The position numbers were made by a program, and so were the translations under genes. This document shows positions 34,205 through 41,507 of a DNA stretch of 64,000 bases, piece by piece (within the stretch, counting starts at the first letter, position 1; each line of letters starts with the position of its first letter). The stretch covers positions 1,612,001 through 1,676,000 of the forward strand of contig NZ_CANLXG010000001.1 in NCBI RefSeq assembly GCF_947495025.1, in the 5' to 3' direction. Source of the stretch: an uncultured Roseobacter sp. Lineage in GTDB: Bacteria > Pseudomonadota > Alphaproteobacteria > Rhodobacterales > Rhodobacteraceae. The notes under the pieces were generated by a model, which worked only from the letters and a program-made list of their open reading frames with translations, was not told the origin of the DNA and searched no databases.

Positions 34205-34843
34205 TTAGTTTTTGGCTTCTCGCGCTCCGGCCAAAATCAAGCTTGCTCCCATTGCTCCAAAGGCCGCGGCGAAGACCCCCTCGAACCACCTTGAGAAACG
34301 AGAGTAACCCCGCATGGCGACACCAGTCGAAAAGAGCCATGCATACGTCCCGTAGATGACCAAGCCCGACAATGCGCCCATTGGTCCGAATGCAAGCACA
34401 TGCCACGCGCTCAATCCTTGACCAAACAGGAAAGACGCGACCGCTGCCCACATCAGAGCAGCCTTGGGATTGGTGAGCAGAACCAAAACGCCTCGACGCC
34501 ACGCGAGTCCGTTTGTGAGTGAGCGCGTATCAGGTGCAAATTTTGCGCTACCACCACCCCTGAATGTTGCGCAGGCTGCCTTGATTCCGAGAAATAGCAG
34601 GTATCCACCGCCCAAGAACTTTAGGAAAAGAAGTGACAGCGGAAACGCCTCTATCAAAGTGCCCAGTCCTAAAGCCGTCGCTGCTGACCAAACCAGCATC
34701 CCCGAAGAAATTCCAGCCACTACACAGAGCGCGGGTTTCCGTCCCTGTGCCATTCCGACCGATGCAACTGCTGCAAGGTTTGGCCCGGGCGAAATCTGTG
34801 CTGCTAAGACACCAAGCCAGGTAAGCGCATAAATTGATATCAT
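34205..34843 (-). CDS. LysE/RhtB-family amino-acid exporter
   Basis: A 212-aa protein with about six transmembrane helices. MISIYALTWLGVLAAQISPG-PNLAAV is the N-terminal signature of the LysE/RhtB family (SPGPN). LFLGIKAA and WRRGVLVLLTNPKAALM are the internal conserved segments (LTNPKA). It exports amino acids or homoserine-lactone-like compounds. The ATG at 34843 is preceded by a GGCGGAA motif; the longer upstream frame lacks family similarity. Confidence 0.87.
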   Translation of the reverse strand: MISIYALTWLGVLAAQISPGPNLAAVASVGMAQGRKPALCVVAGISSGMLVWSAATALGLGTLIEAFPLSLLFLKFLGGGYLLFLGIKAACATFRGGGSAKFAPDTRSLTNGLAWRRGVLVLLTNPKAALMWAAVASFLFGQGLSAWHVLAFGPMGALSGLVIYGTYAWLFSTGVAMRGYSRFSRWFEGVFAAAFGAMGASLILAGAREAKN

Positions 34844-35422
34844 TTCCGCCCCCCCCATTTTCTGTCTTTTAGCATCGTCGCTGAGCACCTTTTTCTTGGC
34901 AAGGTCATTCCTCAAAAAGCCGCCATTATGCACGACGCAGCTACGGTCAAAATAGGGCTCCAAGCGGACGTTGACCCCATGCCCCACCATCTGCTCCTAT
35001 CTAGTACGGTCGATAATGTATGCTGTGTATGCTGTGCGGCACCTTGCTGCCATTCGCCGCTTGCGTTCCGATGGCCGCAACACAGCCCAAAAGAGACATT
35101 CGATTTTCACCCCGATTGGCGGGTCAGCAGGACAAAGCCGACTTTTGATTTTCGTCGTTTGCGGACGCAGCGATTACTCGCAAGAAAGGCACGCTTGTCG
35201 CCGGGTTGCGGCCGACGTCGCCAGAGCGGTAATTGAATACCAATCTGAGGGGCGAAATTCAAATTTCCCTTTCGCCGCCGCCGAGACCAACCATTGAGGA
35301 GCAGGACTTCGCCGCCGTTTGACCCATGAAACGTCAGTTCAGCCTCCCGCAGCTGGGATACAGAGCCTTCGCTTGGTGCGTTCTCTTTCAATGTGGCTTG
35401 CAGGGAGAGGAGAGTGAATGTA
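34844..35422. other. Intergenic region without recognised gene
   Basis: About 580 bp between the divergent LysE and Rrf2 genes. It must hold both promoters. No motif-bearing frame was found; 35000-35290 contains stretches similar in style to other Roseobacter intergenic filler. Confidence 0.4.
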
Positions 35423-35449
35423 TAACTCCGACAAAGTGAGTCGGAGTTA
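35423..35449. promoter_or_regulatory. Perfect 10-bp inverted repeat overlapping the Rrf2 gene's ribosome-binding site
   Basis: TAACTCCGAC (35423-35432) and GTCGGAGTTA (35440-35449) flank AAAGTGA. The right arm contains GGAG, the Shine-Dalgarno for the TTG start at 35452. It can be an operator for the Rrf2 repressor or, as RNA, a hairpin that hides the ribosome-binding site. Confidence 0.7.
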
Positions 35450-35451
35450 AT

Positions 35452-35982
35452 TTGCCCCTTTATGCTGCATCCTCAGAATACGCCTTGCACTCGTTAGTCC
35501 TTCTGGCGGGTGCGGATGACGACACTCATCACAGCACACGCAGTATTGCCGAATTTCAGGGTTTGCCGGCAGCACTCGTCGCCAAGCTTTTCACCAAGCT
35601 CCAAAGGGCGGGGCTTGTGGCCGCAAGCGAGGGGGTGCGAGGAGGCTTCGTTCTGGCAAAGTCTGCGGAAACCATAAGCGTTCTCGATGTGGTAGATGCG
35701 GTGGAGGGCCAAAAAGCGCTCTTCGCGTGCCGAAATATCCGAAAGGACTGTGTTCTATTTGACGGCAATGCGCCGAACTGGGCGAAGTCCGGAGTGTGCG
35801 CCATCCATAGCGTCATGCTCGAAGCGGAGAAGAAGCTGCGCTCCGAGTTACGCCAGACTTCGATCTCCGATCTGTCTTTCCAAGTGGCGTCATCAGCACC
35901 TGACACCTTCGGGAGTACCACAAATGCCTGGCTTGCCGATGCCGCTGCATCGCGTCGGACGAGGCAATCCAAGCCTGACTGA
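35452..35982 (+). CDS. Rrf2-family transcriptional regulator
   Basis: A 176-aa protein. YAASSEYALHSLVLLAG, AALVAKLFTKLQRAGLV and GVRGGFVLAK are the Rrf2 winged-helix motifs. Three cysteines in FACRNIRKDC and SGVCAIH keep the NsrR/IscR-like spacing that can hold an Fe-S cluster or serve as a thiol sensor. TTG start with GGAG 6 nt upstream inside the inverted repeat. It is followed after 14 bp by azoreductase, which it probably controls together with itself. Confidence 0.85.
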   Translation: MPLYAASSEYALHSLVLLAGADDDTHHSTRSIAEFQGLPAALVAKLFTKLQRAGLVAASEGVRGGFVLAKSAETISVLDVVDAVEGQKALFACRNIRKDCVLFDGNAPNWAKSGVCAIHSVMLEAEKKLRSELRQTSISDLSFQVASSAPDTFGSTTNAWLADAAASRRTRQSKPD

Positions 35983-35996
35983 AAGGACCTTTTGCC

Positions 35997-36647
35997 ATGA
36001 GACTCCTCCACATCGACGCGAGCGCCCGTTTTGCCGGCTCACGGTCCCGGCAACTATCGAAGCGCTTCATAGACCGGCTCCGGCAAGATATTCCCGGTCT
36101 TCAGGTCGAGCGGCTGGACCTCGCGATTTCTACTCCCCGCCACGTTTCCGAACTCCAATCGGCGGCGATGTATACGCCTGACGCGGAGAAATCGCCCGAG
36201 ATGTGGGACGCCATCCGGGAATCCAACAATCTGTGCGCCATGCTGCTGAAGATGGATGCGGTCGTGATCGGCACTCCGATGTACAATTTCAGCGTCCCGT
36301 CGGTACTCAAAGCTTATATCGACAATATCGTCAGGGTCGGCGTCACCTTCGTCCCGGATGGCGGTACTTATAAGGGACAACTTGCAGGTAATCGGCTCTT
36401 GTTCATTACCTCCCGCGGCAACGATTATGGCTCTGGTGCAGATATGCATGGGCTTGACTGGATGACGCCAGCGCTCAAGACAACGTTTGGCCTGCTTGGT
36501 ATTCCTGATCCTGAATTCGTCGACGCGCAACCGATGCAGTTTGCGGGGTCCGAGGCGCGCGATGCCGCCATCGCCAGAGCGGAAGCTGAGATTGACGTGA
36601 AGGCCAGCGAATGGGCAAGGGTTGTCGAGGTCGCCGTTTTACCCTGA
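35997..36647 (+). CDS. azoR: FMN-dependent NADH-azoreductase
   Basis: A 216-aa flavodoxin-fold protein. MRLLHIDASARFAGSRSRQL (FMN phosphate loop), GTPMYNFSVPSVLKAYIDNI (flavin-contacting PMYNF motif) and LLFITSRGNDYG are typical of AzoR. It reduces quinones and azo compounds with NADH. AAGGA lies 9 nt before the ATG, 14 bp after the Rrf2 gene. Pairing of a cysteine-bearing Rrf2 regulator with a quinone reductase suggests response to electrophiles. Confidence 0.9.
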   Translation: MRLLHIDASARFAGSRSRQLSKRFIDRLRQDIPGLQVERLDLAISTPRHVSELQSAAMYTPDAEKSPEMWDAIRESNNLCAMLLKMDAVVIGTPMYNFSVPSVLKAYIDNIVRVGVTFVPDGGTYKGQLAGNRLLFITSRGNDYGSGADMHGLDWMTPALKTTFGLLGIPDPEFVDAQPMQFAGSEARDAAIARAEAEIDVKASEWARVVEVAVLP

Positions 36648-36791
36648 TCCTCCCTACTCTTTGCAAACCCGAACAGTACGCATGCGTAAATTTGCAACGC
36701 GGGGTGAGCATACCATCGTCATACGAATGGATATCCGTCCTTCTGGGCTTGAAATGTTTCTTGCTACGCTGATGAAAAAAATCTGGTTTTG

Positions 36792-37208
36792 ATGGAGGCC
36801 ACATTGCCAAAATATTCCCTCCGACGTGCACTACTCCAGATGAGGGCTCTACCAATGCGGCTGAAGCTATGGCTGGCGTGGCTTCTGGTAACGACACTCT
36901 TTGTTCTCTTGTTTCTCTTGGACACAGCATTCTTTGCTTCAGCAATGATCTGTCAGGCAGCAAACCTTTTGTTCGGAAGCTGGCTGATGCTGCGCCGCGG
37001 ATTGGTGCGGTTGCTGGGCCTGTCACACATACTTTTCTGGACGCCAATGTTTGCAAAATTCTGGTGGCACTATGACAGTCTCGTCGACCAGCAGGTGCTG
37101 GTTTTCGGATGGTTGATGATGGCTACGGTTGCGGTCTCTCTCGTTCTGGATATTCGAGACTACCGAGATTGGCAGCTTGGAAACCGCAACCCAGTCGGTG
37201 CTCGCTGA
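36792..37208 (+). CDS. Hypothetical membrane protein
   Basis: A 138-aa protein with about three to four hydrophobic helices (LWLAWLLVTTLFVLLFLLD, an adjoining helix with ICQAANLLFGSWLML, SHILFWTPMFAKFWW, VFGWLMMATVAVSLVL) and a basic N-terminus. No family recognised. The start could be ATG 36792 or a later in-frame codon; no strong ribosome-binding site is seen. It stands alone between azoR and a 413-bp gap. Confidence 0.6.
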   Translation: MEATLPKYSLRRALLQMRALPMRLKLWLAWLLVTTLFVLLFLLDTAFFASAMICQAANLLFGSWLMLRRGLVRLLGLSHILFWTPMFAKFWWHYDSLVDQQVLVFGWLMMATVAVSLVLDIRDYRDWQLGNRNPVGAR

Positions 37209-37621
37209 AAACGGTCGTCTGTGAAACACTGGCACGGTTGCCGAAGCTTATCAGCTAATGCTGAAGCTCGTCAGAGCACCCGGACTGCCTACTCCGTCTC
37301 GCGGCCAGTAGACTGCCACTTCACGAAATGCTGCGCGATGCGCGAATGGCCGGGATCGCCGCTGCGCTGCAACACGAGAAACTGCGTTGTGCAGAAAAAT
37401 CGGGTTTGTTCGCGCGTGCAGCATAAAAAAGGTCTGATGGGGGCTCACAGCCGCCCTCCGAGGCAGTGCAGAATCTGCGGGTTCGTCAGTGGTGTTGTCG
37501 AGGCGGACGGCGCAGAGCCGCAGCCCGCTCAGCCGACATTCGCATTGCGCCCCCACAGCGCCATATCGCAACCGTAAAGCCAGCAGTTTTGGAGGGTATT
37601 CGCGCCCCGCTCTAGGGCGCT
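37209..37621. other. Intergenic region without recognised gene
   Basis: About 413 bp. Overlapping frames exist on both strands, without motifs. Around 37519-37549 a segment (GCAGCCCGCTCAGC, then CGACATTCGC) loosely resembles the dispersed element at 38851 and 57604. Confidence 0.4.
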
Positions 37622-38203
37622 TCAGTGATCGCACCCATTGTGCCGCCGCCACATCGCCTCGTCGTGGCCCTCGGGAACGTTTACGCAAGGATCATCGGAA
37701 TACCCGCGCAGGAAGTTGTATCGATCGATTTGCTCCATGGTCAGAACATCTAACGTCTGTAGATGACTGGACAGATGGACGAAGCGAAGGTTAGCGCGGG
37801 CATTACCAGCAGCGTTCACCAAAGTCACAAGTTCGCGCGCGCTGAGCCCTCCCAAGACGAAGGCGGCGTTGAGCGCGCGTTCTGACGCGATGAATTCGGC
37901 GCCTCGGGCTACGGCCTCTTCTTGCATCTCCTTGAAAATCAATTCCATGCGGGCGATCTGATTAGCAGACAAATCCAGGTCTTCCGTGAGTTCCAGAACG
38001 TGCGCTGGACCAGGATGTCCATTTAACTCTGCCGCCAGGGCAAAACCCCAACCGCGGCCCGCTTCCAGCTCCGCGATGTCACTTTCCGAAAGCGTTGCTA
38101 ACTCCCGATTTTCCAAGCCCGCATATGGTATGTGCCTCTCATCGGCGGTACCCTGATGGCTCACCGCTCCCATGGCGAGAGCGAAGATGATGTATCTGCG
38201 CAT
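37622..38203 (-). CDS. Spy/CpxP-like periplasmic protein
   Basis: A 193-aa exported protein. The signal peptide region MRRYIIFALAMGAVSHQGTA is followed by YAGLENRELATLSESDIAEL and a helical part LDLSANQIARMELIFKEMQE, similar to the LTxxQxxxxxxI...M pattern of Spy/heavy-metal-resistance proteins. It ends HNGCDH, with two Cys in the tail that may pair. AGGAG sits 6 nt before the ATG. Divergent from the Crp/Fnr-like gene with a 22-bp palindrome between. Confidence 0.65.
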   Translation of the reverse strand: MRRYIIFALAMGAVSHQGTADERHIPYAGLENRELATLSESDIAELEAGRGWGFALAAELNGHPGPAHVLELTEDLDLSANQIARMELIFKEMQEEAVARGAEFIASERALNAAFVLGGLSARELVTLVNAAGNARANLRFVHLSSHLQTLDVLTMEQIDRYNFLRGYSDDPCVNVPEGHDEAMWRRHNGCDH

Positions 38204-38248
38204 AATCTACTCCTGTCTTATGGGAGTTCAGCATAGGCAGCGCGCAGC

Positions 38249-38270
38249 CGACATGATAAATATCATGTCG
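38249..38270. promoter_or_regulatory. 22-bp palindrome at the Crp/Fnr-like gene start
   Basis: CGACATGATA (38249-38258) and TATCATGTCG (38261-38270) are perfect reverse complements around AA. The right arm ends on the first base of the GTG start codon of the downstream gene. Probable autoregulatory operator shared with the divergent Spy-like gene. Confidence 0.65.
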
Positions 38271-38818
38271 TGGAAAGCTTTTTGGATACACTCTTCGGGG
38301 ATGCAGAAGTCCAACAGAAGGATCCGAATACGTATCTGTTCCTTTCGGGAGACGCAGTGCGCTTTGTTCATCTCATTGAAGACGGAGCCGTTCATCTTGA
38401 GAGATTGCAAATCAATGGGCAGGCCATGTGTTTTCAACGGGCGCGTCCAGGTGATGTTCTCGCAGAGGCCTCGATCTATGCCGAGGCCTATCATTGCGAT
38501 GCCAGGATTGTAGAATCTGCGCGAGTGCGGAGGCTGTCAGTCAAACGATTGATCAAACGATTGGAGGCTGAGCCCCGTTTATCGTGGGCTTGGCAAGCGC
38601 GATTGGCCCTGACAGTCCAGAAGACGCGCCTTCTTGCAGAAATCAGAGGGATGAAGACGGTCGAGCAACGCCTGGACGCCTGGATGGACCATAATGGAGC
38701 CCTACCCACCAGGGGGCAATGGCAGACCGTGGCACAGGAATTGGCGGTCTCGCCGGAGGCCTTCTATCGAGAGATTGCCCGACGTCGCTCACACAAGGCG
38801 AACGCCGGACCATACTAA
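38270..38818 (+). CDS. Crp/Fnr-family transcriptional regulator
   Basis: A 182-aa protein. The cyclic-nucleotide-binding-like barrel shows KDPNTYLFLSGDAVRFVHLI, INGQAMCFQRARPGDVLAEA and ARIVESARVRRLS. The C-terminal helix-turn-helix is GQWQTVAQELAVSPEAFYRE. It is shorter than classical Crp (about 210 aa), lacks an N-terminal Fnr cysteine cluster, and the second helix differs from Crp. The only in-frame start near the family N-terminus is GTG 38270, which has no Shine-Dalgarno and overlaps the palindrome, so leaderless or weak translation is possible. Confidence 0.75.
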   Translation: MESFLDTLFGDAEVQQKDPNTYLFLSGDAVRFVHLIEDGAVHLERLQINGQAMCFQRARPGDVLAEASIYAEAYHCDARIVESARVRRLSVKRLIKRLEAEPRLSWAWQARLALTVQKTRLLAEIRGMKTVEQRLDAWMDHNGALPTRGQWQTVAQELAVSPEAFYREIARRRSHKANAGPY

Positions 38819-38850
38819 CTGCCAGCGCCGACCTTAGCCTTATTTTCAAG

Positions 38851-38894
38851 ATGCTGTCGTCGCAACCCGCTGTGCGGTCATTCGCTGCAAGCGC
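38851..38894. repeat. Dispersed intergenic element, copy 1
   Basis: This 44-bp stretch matches 57604-57647 at 35 of 44 positions, with an identical 17-bp core TGCGGTCATTCGCTGCA (38873-38889). It lies in the 356-bp gap (38819-39174) between the Crp/Fnr-like gene and cysG, which otherwise shows no gene. Confidence 0.6.
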
Positions 38895-39174
38895 GCCACG
38901 CGGGCTCTGTTGAACATACCAATCGCGGGAAAAAACGCATTTGTGTAGGGGCGGCGTATTCACCGGGCCGGCCCTGCGAGGGTGTCAATTCTGAAAACTG
39001 ATTTCGAATTGATCTTTCGCATCTTGGCGCCTGGAGATCTGTCGAGGCACCCAAACGATTGGTTGCCCGGCCTTCTCAAAAATCGTTCATGCGTCGCAAG
39101 CAGAATTTACAACCTCTTATGCAGGATCGCCTGAGAATTCTGACCTGTAGTTCGCGAATGAGCATCAGATTGAT

Positions 39175-40575
39175 TTAGGTCCCTATCGCTGTCAGGGGCA
39201 CCGGAGCGGCAGTTACATGCCGGTGGGCATTTGACCGACGCACCATCAGCATTGCCTCCCCGGTAATACCATTTGCCTTCAAGGCCACATCAAGTTCTGA
39301 AATCGGGCAGGTCAATGTGATTTGCCCCTGGCGCTGTGCCTTAGCCACGACCTGGACTTCAAGGGCAGTATCAGGGTGATCCCTCGTAAGCTGGCGCTTA
39401 ATCTGTGGCGCGGCGCCAACGGCCATGTAAAGCGCAACGCACGTCCCCGGCCGCAGGTCGGTAATCGCATCGGGAACGCGGTAGCCGTTCTCGCGGTGGC
39501 CCGTGGTCAGGACCAGGGTGTCAATGGTGCCGCGATCGGTCAGACTTTCCCCGAGGCTGGCGGCTGCGGCGCAGGCCGCAGTGACACCCGGCACGATTTC
39601 AAACGGTATGCCGGCAGCCTTTAGCGCGCTCGTTTCCTCGGTACTGCGTCCAAATACGCCGGGATCACCGCATTTGAGGCGCACCACGCGTTGCCCACGC
39701 CTGGCCGCAGATACCAGAGTTTGCGTAATCTTCTCTTGTGGCCAGGTATGACAACCTGGTGCCTTACCGACATAAATGCGCTCTGCATCGCGGCGTGCAA
39801 GTTCAAGGATTTCAGGATCGAGCAGCCGATCATAATAGATTGCATCTGCCTCTTGCAGACGTTGAACGCCGCGCAGTGTAATCAAGTCCTTTGACCCTGG
39901 CCCTGCGCCAACAAGGCTCACGCTGCCGCCCCTTGTCGCGCCAAAATCACCCGTTTCAATTGCAGTCTTGATCATTTTGGCAGCGTCGCGCTCTGCGCCG
40001 CTGGTGAATAACTGGCGCGGGCTGTCGTTGAATACCCAGCGCCACAGATCACGCCGTGCACGCGGTGCCAAACGCGCCGATGCTGCCTGGCGCAGCCGCC
40101 CGGCAAGGGCCGCAAGATCGCCCAAACGCGGTTCAAGAATTTCTTCCAGTTTGGTCTTGATCTGACGCGCAAGAACCGGCGCTGTCCCTTCTGTACCGAT
40201 CGCCACAATGACAGGGTCGCGATCCACGATAGATGGGGTGATTGCGTCGCATAGATCCGGCTGGTCTACCACGTTCACCGTCGCGGCAGCGTCCTTGGCC
40301 AGCGTGTGCAGCGCCATGTCAGTGCCGGGGCATCCCGTTGCAATAAAAACCAGCGCTGTATCTGAAAAACTGTCCGGTGAAATGCGCGCGATTTGGTGAG
40401 TGATGCGGCCCGCTTTCACCAGATCAGATAACTCAGGGTCAAGTGTTGGCGCCCAAACGTCAACCTCTGCCTCGGTCTTCAGTATCAGCCGTGCCTTTTG
40501 GGCGGCTTGCTCTCCGCCGCCAACAATCACCACGCGGCGGCCCGCCATTTGAAGAAACATTGGAAAAGTTTTCAT
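39175..40575 (-). CDS. cysG: Siroheme synthase CysG
   Basis: A 466-aa bifunctional enzyme. The N-terminal Met8-like dehydrogenase/ferrochelatase domain (RRVVIVGGGEQAAQKARLIL) is followed by a uroporphyrinogen-III C-methyltransferase (GAGPGSKDLITLRG, VVRLKCGDPGVFGRS, YMAVG). It makes siroheme from uroporphyrinogen III in the cytosol. Siroheme is the cofactor of NirB, encoded in the same operon. The ATG at 40575 overlaps the stop of the upstream TrpD2-like gene (ATGA); a longer frame is open but not needed. Last gene of the nitrate operon. Confidence 0.93.
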   Translation of the reverse strand: MKTFPMFLQMAGRRVVIVGGGEQAAQKARLILKTEAEVDVWAPTLDPELSDLVKAGRITHQIARISPDSFSDTALVFIATGCPGTDMALHTLAKDAAATVNVVDQPDLCDAITPSIVDRDPVIVAIGTEGTAPVLARQIKTKLEEILEPRLGDLAALAGRLRQAASARLAPRARRDLWRWVFNDSPRQLFTSGAERDAAKMIKTAIETGDFGATRGGSVSLVGAGPGSKDLITLRGVQRLQEADAIYYDRLLDPEILELARRDAERIYVGKAPGCHTWPQEKITQTLVSAARRGQRVVRLKCGDPGVFGRSTEETSALKAAGIPFEIVPGVTAACAAAASLGESLTDRGTIDTLVLTTGHRENGYRVPDAITDLRPGTCVALYMAVGAAPQIKRQLTRDHPDTALEVQVVAKAQRQGQITLTCPISELDVALKANGITGEAMLMVRRSNAHRHVTAAPVPLTAIGT

Positions 40576-41507
40576 GCCGAAAGGCTTTCTGTTTGGTGAC
40601 GGGAGGCCCACAAAACGCGGGCCATGTTTTCTGCGGCCTCAGGGGTAGGCGCTGCTTTGAGCGTCCAAAGCGCTAGCGCGGCCGTTCCGGTGACAGTCGC
40701 TGTGGCGAATGCGTCCTGCACATGCCCTTGCCAAAGACCGCGCAGGTTAACCTGTGTGTCAGGCTTATGCAGACGGCGGGTACCTTGAAAAACAGGCGGG
40801 ATCGATTTTTGAATATGTGCACCGCCACGAAGGCCAAACACGATGGTTTCCTTTGACGGATGACGTTCAAATTCGCCGCCACCGCCCTTGATGATGCTCA
40901 GGGTTTGTTGCCCGAGCAGCACCGCGGCCTCCGCTTGCAAACTGCGATAAGATGGATGAAATACACCTTGAACAGTCACCGCGGCATTTGCCGGGTTCCA
41001 CATGCGCAGCACGGTGTTGAAACAGGATCGTAAACCAAAGGTATCCCTGAGACCCAGCAGCCTGAATGCGGCAGGGCAGAGTGTTTCAAGGGCGGAATAA
41101 GTGACTTTCGGACCCGCAAGATCAATCGCTTCGCGGACGGATGCTGATGCCGTTTGATGGGAGTTCCATCCGTGCATCGACACATGATAACCCGCCAACC
41201 CGACCAACCTTGCGGCAAGTAAAAACAGCGGCGCGCCCCTTGTGCGCCCTGCTGCATAAGACGGCCAGTCAAGGTCAGCTTTGGGAAGGTGGCCGCGCAC
41301 ATGGTGGCGCAAAGCCGATGTAAATCCCGCGATTTCCTCTGGCGTTTCACCGCGCAGACGCATGACCATCAGCAATGCGCCGACAGCCTCTGGGGCAGCG
41401 TCGCCAGTGAGGATCAACGCCATCGCATCATGCGCTTCTGCCATAGTCATGGACCGTGCGCGCCCTTTGCCGCGGGCTACAGTTTGGACAAAAGGCGCGA
41501 GGCTCAT
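40572..41507 (-). CDS. TrpD2/YbiB-like glycosyltransferase-family protein in the nitrate operon
   Basis: A 311-aa protein of the anthranilate phosphoribosyltransferase fold. MTMAEAHDAMALILTGDAAP and RLRGETPEEIAGFTSALR form the N-terminal helical domain; SIIKGGGGEFERHP occupies the later loop. The canonical TrpD PRPP motif GTGGD is not seen at the domain junction, as in YbiB/TrpD2 proteins, which have been reported to bind nucleic acid rather than make tryptophan. Overlaps nasA and cysG by 4 bp each, so it is firmly embedded in the nitrate operon; why is unknown. Confidence 0.78.
   Translation of the reverse strand: MSLAPFVQTVARGKGRARSMTMAEAHDAMALILTGDAAPEAVGALLMVMRLRGETPEEIAGFTSALRHHVRGHLPKADLDWPSYAAGRTRGAPLFLLAARLVGLAGYHVSMHGWNSHQTASASVREAIDLAGPKVTYSALETLCPAAFRLLGLRDTFGLRSCFNTVLRMWNPANAAVTVQGVFHPSYRSLQAEAAVLLGQQTLSIIKGGGGEFERHPSKETIVFGLRGGAHIQKSIPPVFQGTRRLHKPDTQVNLRGLWQGHVQDAFATATVTGTAALALWTLKAAPTPEAAENMARVLWASRHQTESLSA

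Noticed and set aside
37221..37688. Overlapping frames on both strands in the gap after the membrane protein gene
   Set aside because: Both are Arg-rich with no recognised domain, and neither has a credible ribosome-binding site.
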